Assembly: GCA_965219165.1 (NCBI GenBank)
Contig: CBDCMW010000002.1
Span: forward strand, 1,302,001-1,366,000
DNA length: 64,000 nucleotides
Direction of reading: 5' to 3'
Source: Aldehydirespirator sp965219165
Lineage (GTDB): Bacteria > Actinomycetota > Acidimicrobiia > Acidimicrobiales > Aldehydirespiratoraceae
Shown here: one piece after another, positions 24,791 to 33,962 of the stretch
Layout of the letters: the number at the start of each line of letters is the position of its first letter
How positions within the stretch are numbered: the stretch's first letter is position 1
Translations under genes and position numbers: made by a program
Notes under the pieces: generated by a model
What the model was told of the DNA's origin: nothing
Database searches by the model: none
What the model saw: the letters and a program-made list of their open reading frames with translations, nothing else

Positions 24791-26718
24791 TGTCGAGGGG
24801 CGGCCCCGCCACGGCCGCAGCCGCGGGCATCCGCCCCGGTGGCCTGCGTCGGATTTTCCCCGAGTTGCGGCGTGACATTGCCCTCCCGCTCGTCGGTGCC
24901 GTGATGCTCTTCGGTGTGTTCGTCGGCGGAGGGCTGCTGTACACGACCGTCGTCGACGGCGCTTCGGCCAACAAGCTGGTCACCTCGATGTTCATCGACG
25001 CGGTCATGGTGATCGGCATCCAGATCTATGTGGGCAACACCGGTGTGTTCTCATTCGGCCATATCGGCTTCGGCGCGGTCGCCGGCTACGTGTTCGCCAT
25101 CTTCGCCATCGCGCCTGACGCCAAGGCCACCCGCGTGCCCAACGCCCCCTTTGGGCTCGTCGACGTGAGCTTGGGGCCGCTCACGGCGACGGTCGTCGCC
25201 TTGCTCGTCACCGTCGGCGTGGCCGTGGTCGTCGGGATCGGCCTCGGCCGCTCCGGGGCGCGGTCGGGGTCGGTGGCGGCAACGGTCATAACCCTTGCGC
25301 TCCTATTCTTCACCCACGAGGTCGCCAAGAGCTGGACCGACCTCACCGGCGGCGAGCGCGCCGGACTTACCTTCGGCATCGGAGACACGCTCCAGACCCG
25401 CACTCCGATCTACCTGGTGCTGCTCGCGGCGATCGTGGCGGCTTTGCTGTTCGCCCGTAGCCGCACCGGCCGGCTGAACCATGCGGCCCGCGAGGACAAC
25501 CTTGCGGCCAGGGCCATGGGAATCAACCCGGTGGTGCAACAGACCGTGGCGTTGCTGCTTTCGGTGGCGGTGGTCTCGGTGGCCGCTTCGCTGCGGGTCT
25601 ACGAGATAGGCAGCATCCTTCCCAGCCTGTTCTTCTTCGACTACACGCTGCTCACGCTGGTGATGCTCGTCGTGGGCGGGCGCCGGGGCATCACCGGCGC
25701 GCTCTTGGGCGTAGCCGTCATCACCGTGGTGCGCGAGAGCGCTCGTCGCCTCGGCTCCGACGGCTACGAACTGTTCGGGCTCGGGCTCGATGGACACCTC
25801 GACTGGGTGTTCCGCGAGGGGCTACCGACGGTGCTGCTCGGACTGTCCATGGTCGGTTTCATGATCTGGCGCCCCGACGGTGTGCTCGACGACTGGGAGA
25901 TCGACGCCTGGATGTGGCGCCGCTTCGTGAGGGCGAAGCGCCCCGAGGGGCCCGCGACGAGTCCTGCACCCGACGCCCTCGAACTGGCTGCGAGCGGCGT
26001 GACGGTGGAGTTCGGCGGCTTCCGGGCCCTTGATGGCGCCTCCATTCGGGTTTCCAACAACGAAGTGGTTGGACTCATAGGCCCCAACGGTGCAGGCAAG
26101 ACGACGCTGGTGAACGTCATGACCGGCATCGTGAAGCCCTCAGACGGTGAGGTGCGCCTCGGTGATCTCCGCCTGACCTCGGAGCCTTCCCATGAGATCG
26201 CCCGCGCCGGCCTCGTCAGGACATTCCAGAACCTCAGACTGTTCTCGTCGCTCACGGTGCGCGAGAACGTGGAGGTTGCTGCGCTGATGGCCGCAGTCCA
26301 TCGCAACGGGATCGAGAGGTCCGGCGTGGACGAGATGGTGGCTGGTTCGGGTCTGTGGGATCACCGTGACCGCAGAGCGGCCGAACTCGACTACGGCAAC
26401 TCACGCCGTCTGGAGCTGGCCCGCGCCGCCGCTGCCGCTCCCGCCTTCCTGCTGCTGGACGAGCCGACCAGCGGCATGAGCGACGCCGAGTCGCTCGCCA
26501 TGGTCGAGAGCGTACGGCGCATGGCCGCCGCAGTGGGCGCGGGGGTGCTGGTCATCGACCACGACCTCAACTTCATCACGGGGATCTGCGACCGTGTCTA
26601 CTGCTTGGACCAGGGCCGGGTGATCGCCGTCGGCACGCCAGATGAGGTGAAGGCACACCCCGCGGTGCAGGCCGCGTACCTCGGCGTGGCCGCCCAGCAG
26701 GGCAAGGACCCGGCATGA
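24790..26718 (+). CDS. LivM-LivG fusion: ABC permease plus ATP-binding protein
   Basis: One 642-residue chain combines two transporter parts. Residues about 1-380 are a LivM-type permease (NTGVFSFGHIGFGAVAGYV; HAAREDNLAARAMGIN). Residues about 395-640 are a LivG-type ATPase (GPNGAGKTT, FQNLRLFSSLTV, DEPTSGM, VIDHDLNFI). The ABC signature is degenerate (DYGNSRRLELARA), as in some LivG proteins. The start overlaps the LivH stop as TGATG. Fusions of this kind occur in actinobacteria. Confidence 0.92.
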   Translation: MSRGGPATAAAAGIRPGGLRRIFPELRRDIALPLVGAVMLFGVFVGGGLLYTTVVDGASANKLVTSMFIDAVMVIGIQIYVGNTGVFSFGHIGFGAVAGYVFAIFAIAPDAKATRVPNAPFGLVDVSLGPLTATVVALLVTVGVAVVVGIGLGRSGARSGSVAATVITLALLFFTHEVAKSWTDLTGGERAGLTFGIGDTLQTRTPIYLVLLAAIVAALLFARSRTGRLNHAAREDNLAARAMGINPVVQQTVALLLSVAVVSVAASLRVYEIGSILPSLFFFDYTLLTLVMLVVGGRRGITGALLGVAVITVVRESARRLGSDGYELFGLGLDGHLDWVFREGLPTVLLGLSMVGFMIWRPDGVLDDWEIDAWMWRRFVRAKRPEGPATSPAPDALELAASGVTVEFGGFRALDGASIRVSNNEVVGLIGPNGAGKTTLVNVMTGIVKPSDGEVRLGDLRLTSEPSHEIARAGLVRTFQNLRLFSSLTVRENVEVAALMAAVHRNGIERSGVDEMVAGSGLWDHRDRRAAELDYGNSRRLELARAAAAAPAFLLLDEPTSGMSDAESLAMVESVRRMAAAVGAGVLVIDHDLNFITGICDRVYCLDQGRVIAVGTPDEVKAHPAVQAAYLGVAAQQGKDPA

Positions 26719-27401
26719 ACGTTCAATACCCGCCCGTCGATCCGCGCCGCCGCCGTCGAGGAAGCCTTGCCGACGAGGTTGTGACCTACGTTCGCGACCT
26801 CATCCTGGCCGGATCCCTCAAGCCGGGTACGAAGATCGACCAGGACGCGATCGGTGAGGCGCTCGACGTGAGCCGCAGTCCCGTGCGCGAGGCTCTGGTG
26901 ATCCTCGGCCGCGAGGGCCTCGTGGAGGTCACACCGCGCCGCGGCGCTTCGGTGGCGAACCTGACTCCCGACGACATCGTCGACCACTACGAGCTGTTCG
27001 GGGTGGTTGCGGGAAGGGCCGCAGCCATGGCCGCGGTGTCGCTCAAGGACGACGAGATCGCCCAGCTCAGCAGCATCCATGAACGCTTCGAGCACGACAG
27101 CGGCGAGGATCTCTCGGCTTTGAACAACGCCTTCCACCGGGTGATCAACTCCGCTGCGCCCCGCCGGACCCGATGGCTGCTGCGACACCTGGTCCGCTCG
27201 GTGCCGGCCCGTTATTACGAGTTCATCGAAGGCTGGGACGCGCAAGCCGTCCAGCACCACGCTGTCATCCTCGAAGCGATCACCGCGCGTGACGCCGATG
27301 GCGCCCGCCGAGCCATGGAGGAGCACCTGCACCAGAGCGGCATGGCGGCCGCGGAGTTCCTGCAGCGCCACGGCTACTGGGACGCGGAGCCGGAGCAGTG
27401 A
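26715..27401 (+). CDS. GntR-family regulator, FCD type
   Basis: This 228-residue protein has an N-terminal winged helix at about 18-85 (LADEVVTYVRDLILAG; DEALDVSRSPVREAL-like) and a C-terminal all-helical FCD ligand domain with metal-site histidines (FHRVIN; HHAVILEAI; MEEHLHQSG). The ATG overlaps the transporter stop. FCD regulators usually sense the pathway's carboxylate or amine intermediate. Its place in the operon suggests autoregulation of the whole array. Confidence 0.92.
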   Translation: MNVQYPPVDPRRRRRGSLADEVVTYVRDLILAGSLKPGTKIDQDAIGEALDVSRSPVREALVILGREGLVEVTPRRGASVANLTPDDIVDHYELFGVVAGRAAAMAAVSLKDDEIAQLSSIHERFEHDSGEDLSALNNAFHRVINSAAPRRTRWLLRHLVRSVPARYYEFIEGWDAQAVQHHAVILEAITARDADGARRAMEEHLHQSGMAAAEFLQRHGYWDAEPEQ

Positions 27402-28606
27402 CCTCTGTCGCCTCCGCCACTGCGCCGCCGGTGCCACCCGCGGCCGCAACTGCTGAGGACTTCGAGATGATCCGCACCGAGGTTCGGCGCCTGTGCGACA
27501 AGTACGGCAATGCCTACTGGCGCGGCCTTGAGCCCGATCTCTATCCCGAGGAGTTCGTAGCCGAGTTGACCGCTCAGGGATGGCTCGGCGCACTCATTCC
27601 CGAAGAGTACGGGGGCGGCGGGCTCAGCCTGGCCGGCGCGTCGGTCATTCTGGAGGAGATCTCGGCCAGCGGCGGCAACCCGAGCGCCTGCCACGCCCAG
27701 ATGTACGTGATGGGAACTCTGCTGCGGCATGGGTCGGCTGCCCAGAAGCAGCGTTACCTGCCCCAGATCGCTGGGGGCCGGCTGCGCCTCCAGGCGTTCG
27801 GCGTGACCGAGCCGGCCGCGGGATCGGAGACCACGGCCATCCGCACCCGCGCCGAGCGGGACGGCGACACATGGCGCATCAACGGTCAGAAGATATGGAC
27901 GTCGCGTGCGCTGCACTCGGATCTGATGATCCTGCTGGCCCGCACCGCTCCGCCCGGCCAGTTCGCCGACCGCGCGTCCGGACTGTCGGTGTTCATCTTC
28001 GAACTGCGGGGCGACGACGGAGAGCTGGTCCCGGGGCTGACCATCAACCCGATCCCCACCATGATGAACCACAACACCACCGAGGTGTTCTTCGACGACA
28101 TGGTGATCGGTGCGGACGCCTTGGTCGGCACCGAGGGGATGGGGTTCTCCCACATCCTCGACGGGATGAACGCCGAGCGGATCCTGATCGCGGCCGAGTG
28201 CATCGGCGACGGCCGGTTCTTCCTTGACCGGGCCAGCGACTACGCCTGCCAGCGCGAGGTGTTCGGGCGCCCCATCGGAATCAACCAGGGGGTGCAGTTC
28301 CCGCTGGCCAAGGCCTACGCCAACCTGCAGGCCGCCGACCTCATGCGCTGGAAGGCCGCCGATTTGTTCGATCGGGGCGAGCCGTGCGGCGCGGAGGCGA
28401 ACATGGCGAAGATGCTGGCCTCGGAGGCGTCGTGGGAGGCCGGCAACGCCGCCCTGAATACTCATGGCGGGTTCGGGTTCGCGGTCGAGTACGACATCGA
28501 GCGCAAGCTGCGCGAGACCCGCCTGTACCAGGTGGCCCCGATCAACAACAACCTTGTGCTCGCCTTCATCGCCCAGAAGTGCCTGGGCTTGCCCAAGAGC
28601 TACTGA
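27398..28606 (+). CDS. Acyl-CoA dehydrogenase family protein (first copy)
   Basis: This 402-residue flavoenzyme has AFGVTEPAAGSETTAI (FAD/substrate loop), WTSRALHSDLMI, YACQREVFGRPI, and the C-terminal NTHGGFGFAVEYDIERKLRET. The region where many acyl-CoA dehydrogenases carry the catalytic Glu has LRETRLYQVAP. It likely oxidises an acyl-CoA and passes electrons to an electron-transfer flavoprotein. GTGA overlaps the regulator gene. The substrate is unknown. Confidence 0.9.
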   Translation: MTSVASATAPPVPPAAATAEDFEMIRTEVRRLCDKYGNAYWRGLEPDLYPEEFVAELTAQGWLGALIPEEYGGGGLSLAGASVILEEISASGGNPSACHAQMYVMGTLLRHGSAAQKQRYLPQIAGGRLRLQAFGVTEPAAGSETTAIRTRAERDGDTWRINGQKIWTSRALHSDLMILLARTAPPGQFADRASGLSVFIFELRGDDGELVPGLTINPIPTMMNHNTTEVFFDDMVIGADALVGTEGMGFSHILDGMNAERILIAAECIGDGRFFLDRASDYACQREVFGRPIGINQGVQFPLAKAYANLQAADLMRWKAADLFDRGEPCGAEANMAKMLASEASWEAGNAALNTHGGFGFAVEYDIERKLRETRLYQVAPINNNLVLAFIAQKCLGLPKSY

Positions 28607-28620
28607 ACGGGGGCTGTGTG

Positions 28621-29583
28621 ATGAGAGCCGTCGTTCTCGAGGCGTTCAACACAGGTCTTCGCGTCGTCGGCGACCACCCCGCACCCGACCCCGCCGCAGA
28701 GGTCATCGACGTGACCGCGTGCGGCGTCTGCCACTCCGACCTGCACGTGGTCGACGGAGCGATTCCCAGCCCACTGCCGCTCGTCCTCGGTCACGAGGTG
28801 ACCGGTGTGCACCCGCGCCTGGGTCCGGTCATGGTCTACGCGCCGTGGGGATGCCGCTCCTGCGAGTTCTGCACCGACGGCGTCGAGATGATCTGCGTCG
28901 ACGCCAGGGAGGCCGGCATATTCTCCGACGGCGGCTACGCGGAGAAGATGCGTGTCCCCGACATCGCTTACCTGGCACCCATCGGCGACCTTGATCCGGT
29001 CGTCAGCGCCCCGCTGGCCTGCGGAGGCCTCACCGCCTACCGGGCGGTGACGCAGGGAATCGAGACCCTGCGGCGACCGGGCCGGCGGCGCCGGGCGCTG
29101 GTGATCGGAGCGGGCGGCCTCGGCCAGTACGCCCTCCGGTACCTGCGGCTGCTGACCGACGCCGAGATCGGGGCGCTCGACCTCTCCGAGACCAAGCGCG
29201 CCACCGCGCTCGAGCGCGGCGCCCACAACGCGTACGGGCCCGACGACGAGCTGCCCCCGTTCGACTTCGTGATCGACTTCATCGGCAGCGTGGCCACGCT
29301 GGCGACCGCCGCGAGCACGGTGGCCCGGCTCGGACTGGTGGCGGTCGTCGGGCTCTATGGCGGCCGGGTCCCCTTCGGCTTCGGTGCCGTGCCCCACGAG
29401 GCCCGCTTCATGACCAGCGTGTGGGGGAGCCGGGCCCAACTCGGCGAGCTGCTCGATCTGGCCGGGAGAGAGCCTTCCATCCTCAACCCGGTGGAGAGGC
29501 TGCCCCTCGAGGACGCGCAGACCGCCCACGACCGGCTCAGAGCCGGCGACGTCAAGGGACGGGTGGTGCTGACCGTTGCCTGA
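28621..29583 (+). CDS. Zinc-dependent alcohol dehydrogenase
   Basis: This 320-residue medium-chain dehydrogenase has the catalytic zinc site ACGVCHSD (Cys at about 36, His at about 39) and LVLGHEVTG. The structural zinc cysteines lie in WGCRSCEFCTDG plus a later Cys. The nucleotide site is VIGAGGLGQYAL. It oxidises an alcohol to an aldehyde, which fits the aldehyde dehydrogenase further along the array. It starts 14 bp after the acyl-CoA dehydrogenase. Confidence 0.9.
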   Translation: MRAVVLEAFNTGLRVVGDHPAPDPAAEVIDVTACGVCHSDLHVVDGAIPSPLPLVLGHEVTGVHPRLGPVMVYAPWGCRSCEFCTDGVEMICVDAREAGIFSDGGYAEKMRVPDIAYLAPIGDLDPVVSAPLACGGLTAYRAVTQGIETLRRPGRRRRALVIGAGGLGQYALRYLRLLTDAEIGALDLSETKRATALERGAHNAYGPDDELPPFDFVIDFIGSVATLATAASTVARLGLVAVVGLYGGRVPFGFGAVPHEARFMTSVWGSRAQLGELLDLAGREPSILNPVERLPLEDAQTAHDRLRAGDVKGRVVLTVA

Positions 29584-29631
29584 CCCTCACCAGACCGGAT
29601 CCAAACCCTCAACCAACCCCTAAGAGCATCG

Positions 29632-30975
29632 ATGACCGACATCGCAGCAGCCGGCAGTTTCCAGGAACAGTGCGCCGCGGTTGGAGTGCACACCGTTGAG
29701 GTCGCCACGCCTGACACGCAGGGGCATCTCCGGGGCAAGCGTGTGCCCGTCGAGCGTTTCTTCAGCACCGTGGCGACCGCGGGCGTGGCCATCGCGGATG
29801 CCATCTTCATCATGGATGCGCAGGACGACCTGACCGACAACCCGTTCATCAACATGGACACCGGCTATCTCGACTGCAAGCTGATACCCGACCTGTCAAC
29901 CGGGAGGATCTTCACCCATCAACCCGGTTACGCGATCGTCTTCACCGACGTATTCGACGAGCACGGCAGACCTCACCCGCTGGGGCCGCGACGCGTGCTG
30001 GCCCAGCAGATCGAACGCTGCCGGGGCCTCGGCTTCGAGCCGATAGCGGCCACCGAACTCGAGTTCTACCTGTGCCACCCGGACTGGAGCCCGGTCCAGG
30101 ACCACATCAAGTACTCATCGCTCACCGACGCGGTAGCCCTCGAGGACTGCATCGTGGACATGCGGGCCGGACTGCTGGGCGCCGGGCTCGACGTGGAGTC
30201 TTCCAACGCCGAGTACGGGCCGGGGCTGATCGAGGTCAACATCTCCTACGCCGACGCCATGACCGCCGCCGACGCAACGGTGGTCTTCAAGAGCATCGTC
30301 AAGCAGGTGGCGGTGCGCCACGGGCTGAGGGCCACCTTCATGCCCAAGCCGTGGGCCGACCAGTCGGGCTCGGGTATGCACGTCCACACCAGCCTCAACG
30401 TCGACGGGGCCAATGCCTTCGCCGACTCCGACGGAGCCCCCAACGAGCTCATGTCGAGATGGCTCGGGGGTCTGCTGGAGCACGCCCAGAGCATGAGCCT
30501 GCTCGGAGCGCCCACCGACAACGGGGCCAAGCGGGTGAGGCCCTACACCTTCGCTCCGACGCATGTGCACTGGGGTCTCGACAACCGCACAGTGATGGCC
30601 CGCTGCATCACCGAGGCCGGCTCGTCCGCCAACCGGGTGGAGTTCCGGTCCGCGGGTGCCGACGCCAACCCCCACCTGATGATCGCCGGTGTTCTGGCCG
30701 CGGGCTGCGATGGGCTGGAACGGGGCCTGGAGCCCCCGCCGATGAGCGAAGGTGACATGTACACCAACCCCGGCGACTGCGCTCCTCTGCCCGCGACGCT
30801 GGCCGACGCCATCGCGGCCTACCGCGACTCGGCGCTCGCGGAGACGCTCGGAACGCAGTTCTCGACGAACTACCTGTGCACCGCCGAGCATGAGCTGGCA
30901 CTGGTCGCCGAGAACTCTCCCGACCCTGAAGACGTCAACGACTGGGAACGAGCCCGGTTCGCGGCGCACTGCTGA
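29632..30975 (+). CDS. Glutamine-synthetase-like gamma-glutamyl ligase
   Basis: This 447-residue member of the glutamine synthetase superfamily has the metal-ligand glutamates in ATELEFYL and SSNAEYGPGLIEVN, the ammonia/ATP site GSGMHVHTSLN, and the late GSSANRVEFRSAGADANPHL. The context is catabolic, so a gamma-glutamylamide synthetase role (as in PuuA-type amine use or P450-linked cyclic amine gene sets) is more likely than ammonia assimilation. That is inference from neighbours. ATP and amine specificity cannot be read directly. Confidence 0.85.
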   Translation: MTDIAAAGSFQEQCAAVGVHTVEVATPDTQGHLRGKRVPVERFFSTVATAGVAIADAIFIMDAQDDLTDNPFINMDTGYLDCKLIPDLSTGRIFTHQPGYAIVFTDVFDEHGRPHPLGPRRVLAQQIERCRGLGFEPIAATELEFYLCHPDWSPVQDHIKYSSLTDAVALEDCIVDMRAGLLGAGLDVESSNAEYGPGLIEVNISYADAMTAADATVVFKSIVKQVAVRHGLRATFMPKPWADQSGSGMHVHTSLNVDGANAFADSDGAPNELMSRWLGGLLEHAQSMSLLGAPTDNGAKRVRPYTFAPTHVHWGLDNRTVMARCITEAGSSANRVEFRSAGADANPHLMIAGVLAAGCDGLERGLEPPPMSEGDMYTNPGDCAPLPATLADAIAAYRDSALAETLGTQFSTNYLCTAEHELALVAENSPDPEDVNDWERARFAAHC

Positions 30976-30991
30976 TCCAGGAGCCCAACCC

Positions 30992-32254
30992 ATGAGCCCG
31001 TCACCGGCAGCCACACCGATCCTGGCCCCCGAGATCGCCGATCCCCGGCTCTATCTCGACGGCATACCCCACGATCGGTTCGCTCGGATCCGGGCGATCC
31101 CGGGGCTGGCTTGGCATCCCTATGGCGACAGCGGGTTCTGGGCGGTCACCCGCCATGCCGATGTGAGGGCGGTGTCCCGCAATCCGACCGTGTTCTCATC
31201 GGCCATTGGCCACACCAATCTGTGGGACCTCGAGGCTGACGCACTGGAGGCCCGCCGTTCGCTCATCGACACCGACGCCCCTGACCACACCCGTTTGAGG
31301 CGGCTCGTCGCCGGGGCGTTCACCCCCAAGAACATCCGCCACTGGGAGGAGGCGGTGCGCGAGATCACTGTCGAACTGCTCGACGACTTTGTGGCCCGGG
31401 GCGGCGGCGACTGGGTCGAGTCGGTGGCTGCGCCCCTGCCCATCCGAGTGATACTCGCCATGCTCGGTGTGCCCGTCGCCGACGCCGACTACCTGGTTGA
31501 GCTGTCGAACTACCTGGTGGAGGGCACCAGCGACACCCAGTCGATCCCGCCCGACGCGTTCGGCAATACCACGGAACTTCGGCTGCTGCCATTCAACAGC
31601 CCGGCCAGCCACGCCCTGTTCGAGTACGGCGACGACATGCGGACCAGGCGAAGGGCCGAGCCTCGCGACGATCTCGTCACCCATCTGGTAGAGGCCGAAT
31701 CCGACGGCGGCCGCATCTCCAGGCGCGAGTACCGCAATCTGTTCCATCTGCTGGTCTTCGCCGGGAACGAGACCACCCGGACCGCCATCAGCCATGGGGC
31801 CATGGCTCTGGCTGCTCATCCCGATCAGTGGCAGCGGATCCTGGACGATCCCGCATTGGTGGAGCCGGCCACTGAGGAGATCATTCGCTGGGCCACCCCG
31901 GTACTGCACATGCGCAGAACTGCCGCGATCGACTGCGAGCTGGCCGGCACCCGGATCGCGGCGGGCGACAAAGTGGTCATGTGGTACGGCTCGGCCAACC
32001 GCGACGAAGCCGCGTTCGACGGTCCCTTCCACTTCGACGTGGGCCGCGCCGACAAGGAGCATTTCGCGTTCGGAGGGGGCGGGCCGCACCTGTGCCTCGG
32101 CGCGTTCCTGGCCCGTCTCGAGATTTCCGTCCTGCTGGAGGAGATGGCAGCTCGACGGCTGTTCCTCGAGCAGCTCAGCGAGCCCGTGAGGGTGGCCTCG
32201 AACTTCGTTCACGGCGTGCTCTCGGTTGAGATGGCGCCGTTGGAGGGGTCATGA
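30992..32254 (+). CDS. Cytochrome P450 (first copy)
   Basis: The protein has 420 residues. The I-helix is VFAGNETTR, the ExxR helix is EEIIRW, and the haem loop is FGGGGPHLCLGAF with the axial cysteine. Soluble bacterial class; electrons probably come from the ferredoxin gene that overlaps its stop (ATGA). The VVMWYGSANRDEAAF stretch resembles CYP125/142-like actinobacterial enzymes, but cyclic-amine P450s are also possible. It is a paralogue of the second P450 in this array, with identical length. Confidence 0.93.
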   Translation: MSPSPAATPILAPEIADPRLYLDGIPHDRFARIRAIPGLAWHPYGDSGFWAVTRHADVRAVSRNPTVFSSAIGHTNLWDLEADALEARRSLIDTDAPDHTRLRRLVAGAFTPKNIRHWEEAVREITVELLDDFVARGGGDWVESVAAPLPIRVILAMLGVPVADADYLVELSNYLVEGTSDTQSIPPDAFGNTTELRLLPFNSPASHALFEYGDDMRTRRRAEPRDDLVTHLVEAESDGGRISRREYRNLFHLLVFAGNETTRTAISHGAMALAAHPDQWQRILDDPALVEPATEEIIRWATPVLHMRRTAAIDCELAGTRIAAGDKVVMWYGSANRDEAAFDGPFHFDVGRADKEHFAFGGGGPHLCLGAFLARLEISVLLEEMAARRLFLEQLSEPVRVASNFVHGVLSVEMAPLEGS

Positions 32255-32484
32255 CGGCTGATGACCTCGTGGGGGTGGCGGTGGACGCGGTGCGGTGCAT
32301 CGGCGGAGGCCAGTGCGAGATGCTGGAGCCCGAAGTCTTCCTGCTGGATGACGACGAAGCGGTCTCGTCCGTGATCGGGTCCGGAGCGCTGCCGCGCGAG
32401 CGGGCTGAAGTGGTTGTGCACCGTTGCCCGGGCGCGGCCATATCGATCGTCGAGCCTGCCGACGCCTCGGAGCCGGACTGCTAG
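32251..32484 (+). CDS. 3Fe-4S type ferredoxin
   Basis: This 77-residue acidic protein has cluster cysteines in RCIGGGQC (C-x5-C) and a later RCPGAAI, the pattern of single-cluster 3Fe-4S or 4Fe-4S ferredoxins that serve P450s. Overlap with the P450 gene supports that partnership. No ferredoxin reductase is encoded in the array, so a reductase elsewhere must supply electrons. Confidence 0.92.
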   Translation: MTADDLVGVAVDAVRCIGGGQCEMLEPEVFLLDDDEAVSSVIGSGALPRERAEVVVHRCPGAAISIVEPADASEPDC

Positions 32485-32498
32485 TGGAGGCGGTCAGA

Positions 32499-33962
32499 AT
32501 GCAGACCTACGACAACTGGATCGACGGGGGCTTCGTTGCTCCTGCCCGCGGGCGTCGCATGACCACGGCCAATCCGTTCACCGGGGAGGCCTGGGCCACC
32601 GTCGCCGACGACCCCGATGCCGTCGACTCCGCGGTTACCGCGGCTCGCCGGACCTTCAAGCAAGGCCCGTGGGCGACGATGCCGGCTGCGGAGCGAGCCC
32701 GCCTCATGCGGCGCCTGGGCGAGATCCTGACCAGGGATGCCGATGAGCTGGCCGTCGTAGAGACACGCGACAACGGCAAGATCATCCGTGAGACCTCCGC
32801 ACAGGCCAGGAGCCTGCAGAGCTACTACGACTTCTTCGCCGGCCTGGCCGACAAGATTGCCGGTGAGCAGATACCCAGCCCCTCGCCCAACTTCCTCGTC
32901 TACACCGAGAGAGTGCCCGTCGGTGTCGTGGGGGCAATCATCCCCTGGAACTCCCCGCTGGCCCTGCTCACCTGGAAGCTGGCGCCGCTTCTCGCCGCGG
33001 GCTGCACCGCGGTGGTCAAGCCGTCCGAGCTGACTCCGGTCACCGCTCTACTGCTGGCTGAGCGTGCCGCCGAGGCCGGATTCCCGCCCGGCGTCATCAA
33101 CGTCGTCGCTGGCGGCGCCGCCGTCGGGGCCACGCTCACCTCGCACTCCGGCATCGACAAGATCACCTTCACCGGCGGCGGCGACACCGCCCGCCACGTA
33201 GCGCGCGCCGCGGCCGCGAACCTGGTACCGACCGTGCTGGAGCTCGGCGGCAAGTCGCCCCAGATCATCTTCGACGACGCCGACCCCGAAGCGGCCGCCA
33301 ACGGCCTTCTGGCCGGGATCTTCGCGGCGAGCGGCCAGACCTGCGTGGCCGGGTCGCGCGCCTACGTCCAGCGGGGCATAGTCGACGACATCGTCTCCAG
33401 GGTCACGGCACGAGCCGAGGAGCTGGTGCTGGGCGACCCCGCAGATCCCGCCACCGAGATGGGCCCGGCCGCTTCGGACCGGCAGCGCGACCGGATCCTG
33501 GCCATGATCGAGCAGGCCCGCTCAGAGGGGGCTGTCGTCGCGGCGGGGGGAGTGCTCGATCCCGTCCTGGGAGGCCGCTTCGTGCGCCCGACCGTGATAA
33601 CGGGCGTCACCAACGACACGACCATCGTGCGCGAGGAGGTGTTCGGCCCGGTGCTGGCCGTGATGGCCTTCGAGGACGAGAGCGAGGCCGTCGCCCTGGC
33701 CAACGACTCCGACTTCGGCCTGGCCGCCGGGGTGTGGACGCTCGATGTGCGCCGGGCCCACCGGATGGCCCGGGCTCTCGCGGCCGGCACCGTGTGGGTC
33801 AACACCTACCGCAATGTGAGCTACATGGCGCCCTTCGGAGGGTTCAAGCAGTCGGGCTACGGCAAGGACAACGGCCGCGAGGCCCTCGACGGCTACCTGC
33901 AGACCAAGACCGTCTGGGTGGAGCTCACCGGCGCCACCCGCGACCCGTTCGTAGTCGGCTGA
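32499..33962 (+). CDS. Aldehyde dehydrogenase
   Basis: This 487-residue NAD(P)-dependent enzyme has IIPWNSPLALLTWKLAP, LELGGKSPQIIF (general-base glutamate), SGQTCVAGSR (nucleophile cysteine) and EEVFGPVL. The ATG is preferred over a GTG 15 bp upstream because GGAGG lies eight bases before it. It would oxidise the aldehyde made by the alcohol dehydrogenase or by P450 dealkylation. The stop overlaps the next P450 start. Confidence 0.93.
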   Translation: MQTYDNWIDGGFVAPARGRRMTTANPFTGEAWATVADDPDAVDSAVTAARRTFKQGPWATMPAAERARLMRRLGEILTRDADELAVVETRDNGKIIRETSAQARSLQSYYDFFAGLADKIAGEQIPSPSPNFLVYTERVPVGVVGAIIPWNSPLALLTWKLAPLLAAGCTAVVKPSELTPVTALLLAERAAEAGFPPGVINVVAGGAAVGATLTSHSGIDKITFTGGGDTARHVARAAAANLVPTVLELGGKSPQIIFDDADPEAAANGLLAGIFAASGQTCVAGSRAYVQRGIVDDIVSRVTARAEELVLGDPADPATEMGPAASDRQRDRILAMIEQARSEGAVVAAGGVLDPVLGGRFVRPTVITGVTNDTTIVREEVFGPVLAVMAFEDESEAVALANDSDFGLAAGVWTLDVRRAHRMARALAAGTVWVNTYRNVSYMAPFGGFKQSGYGKDNGREALDGYLQTKTVWVELTGATRDPFVVG

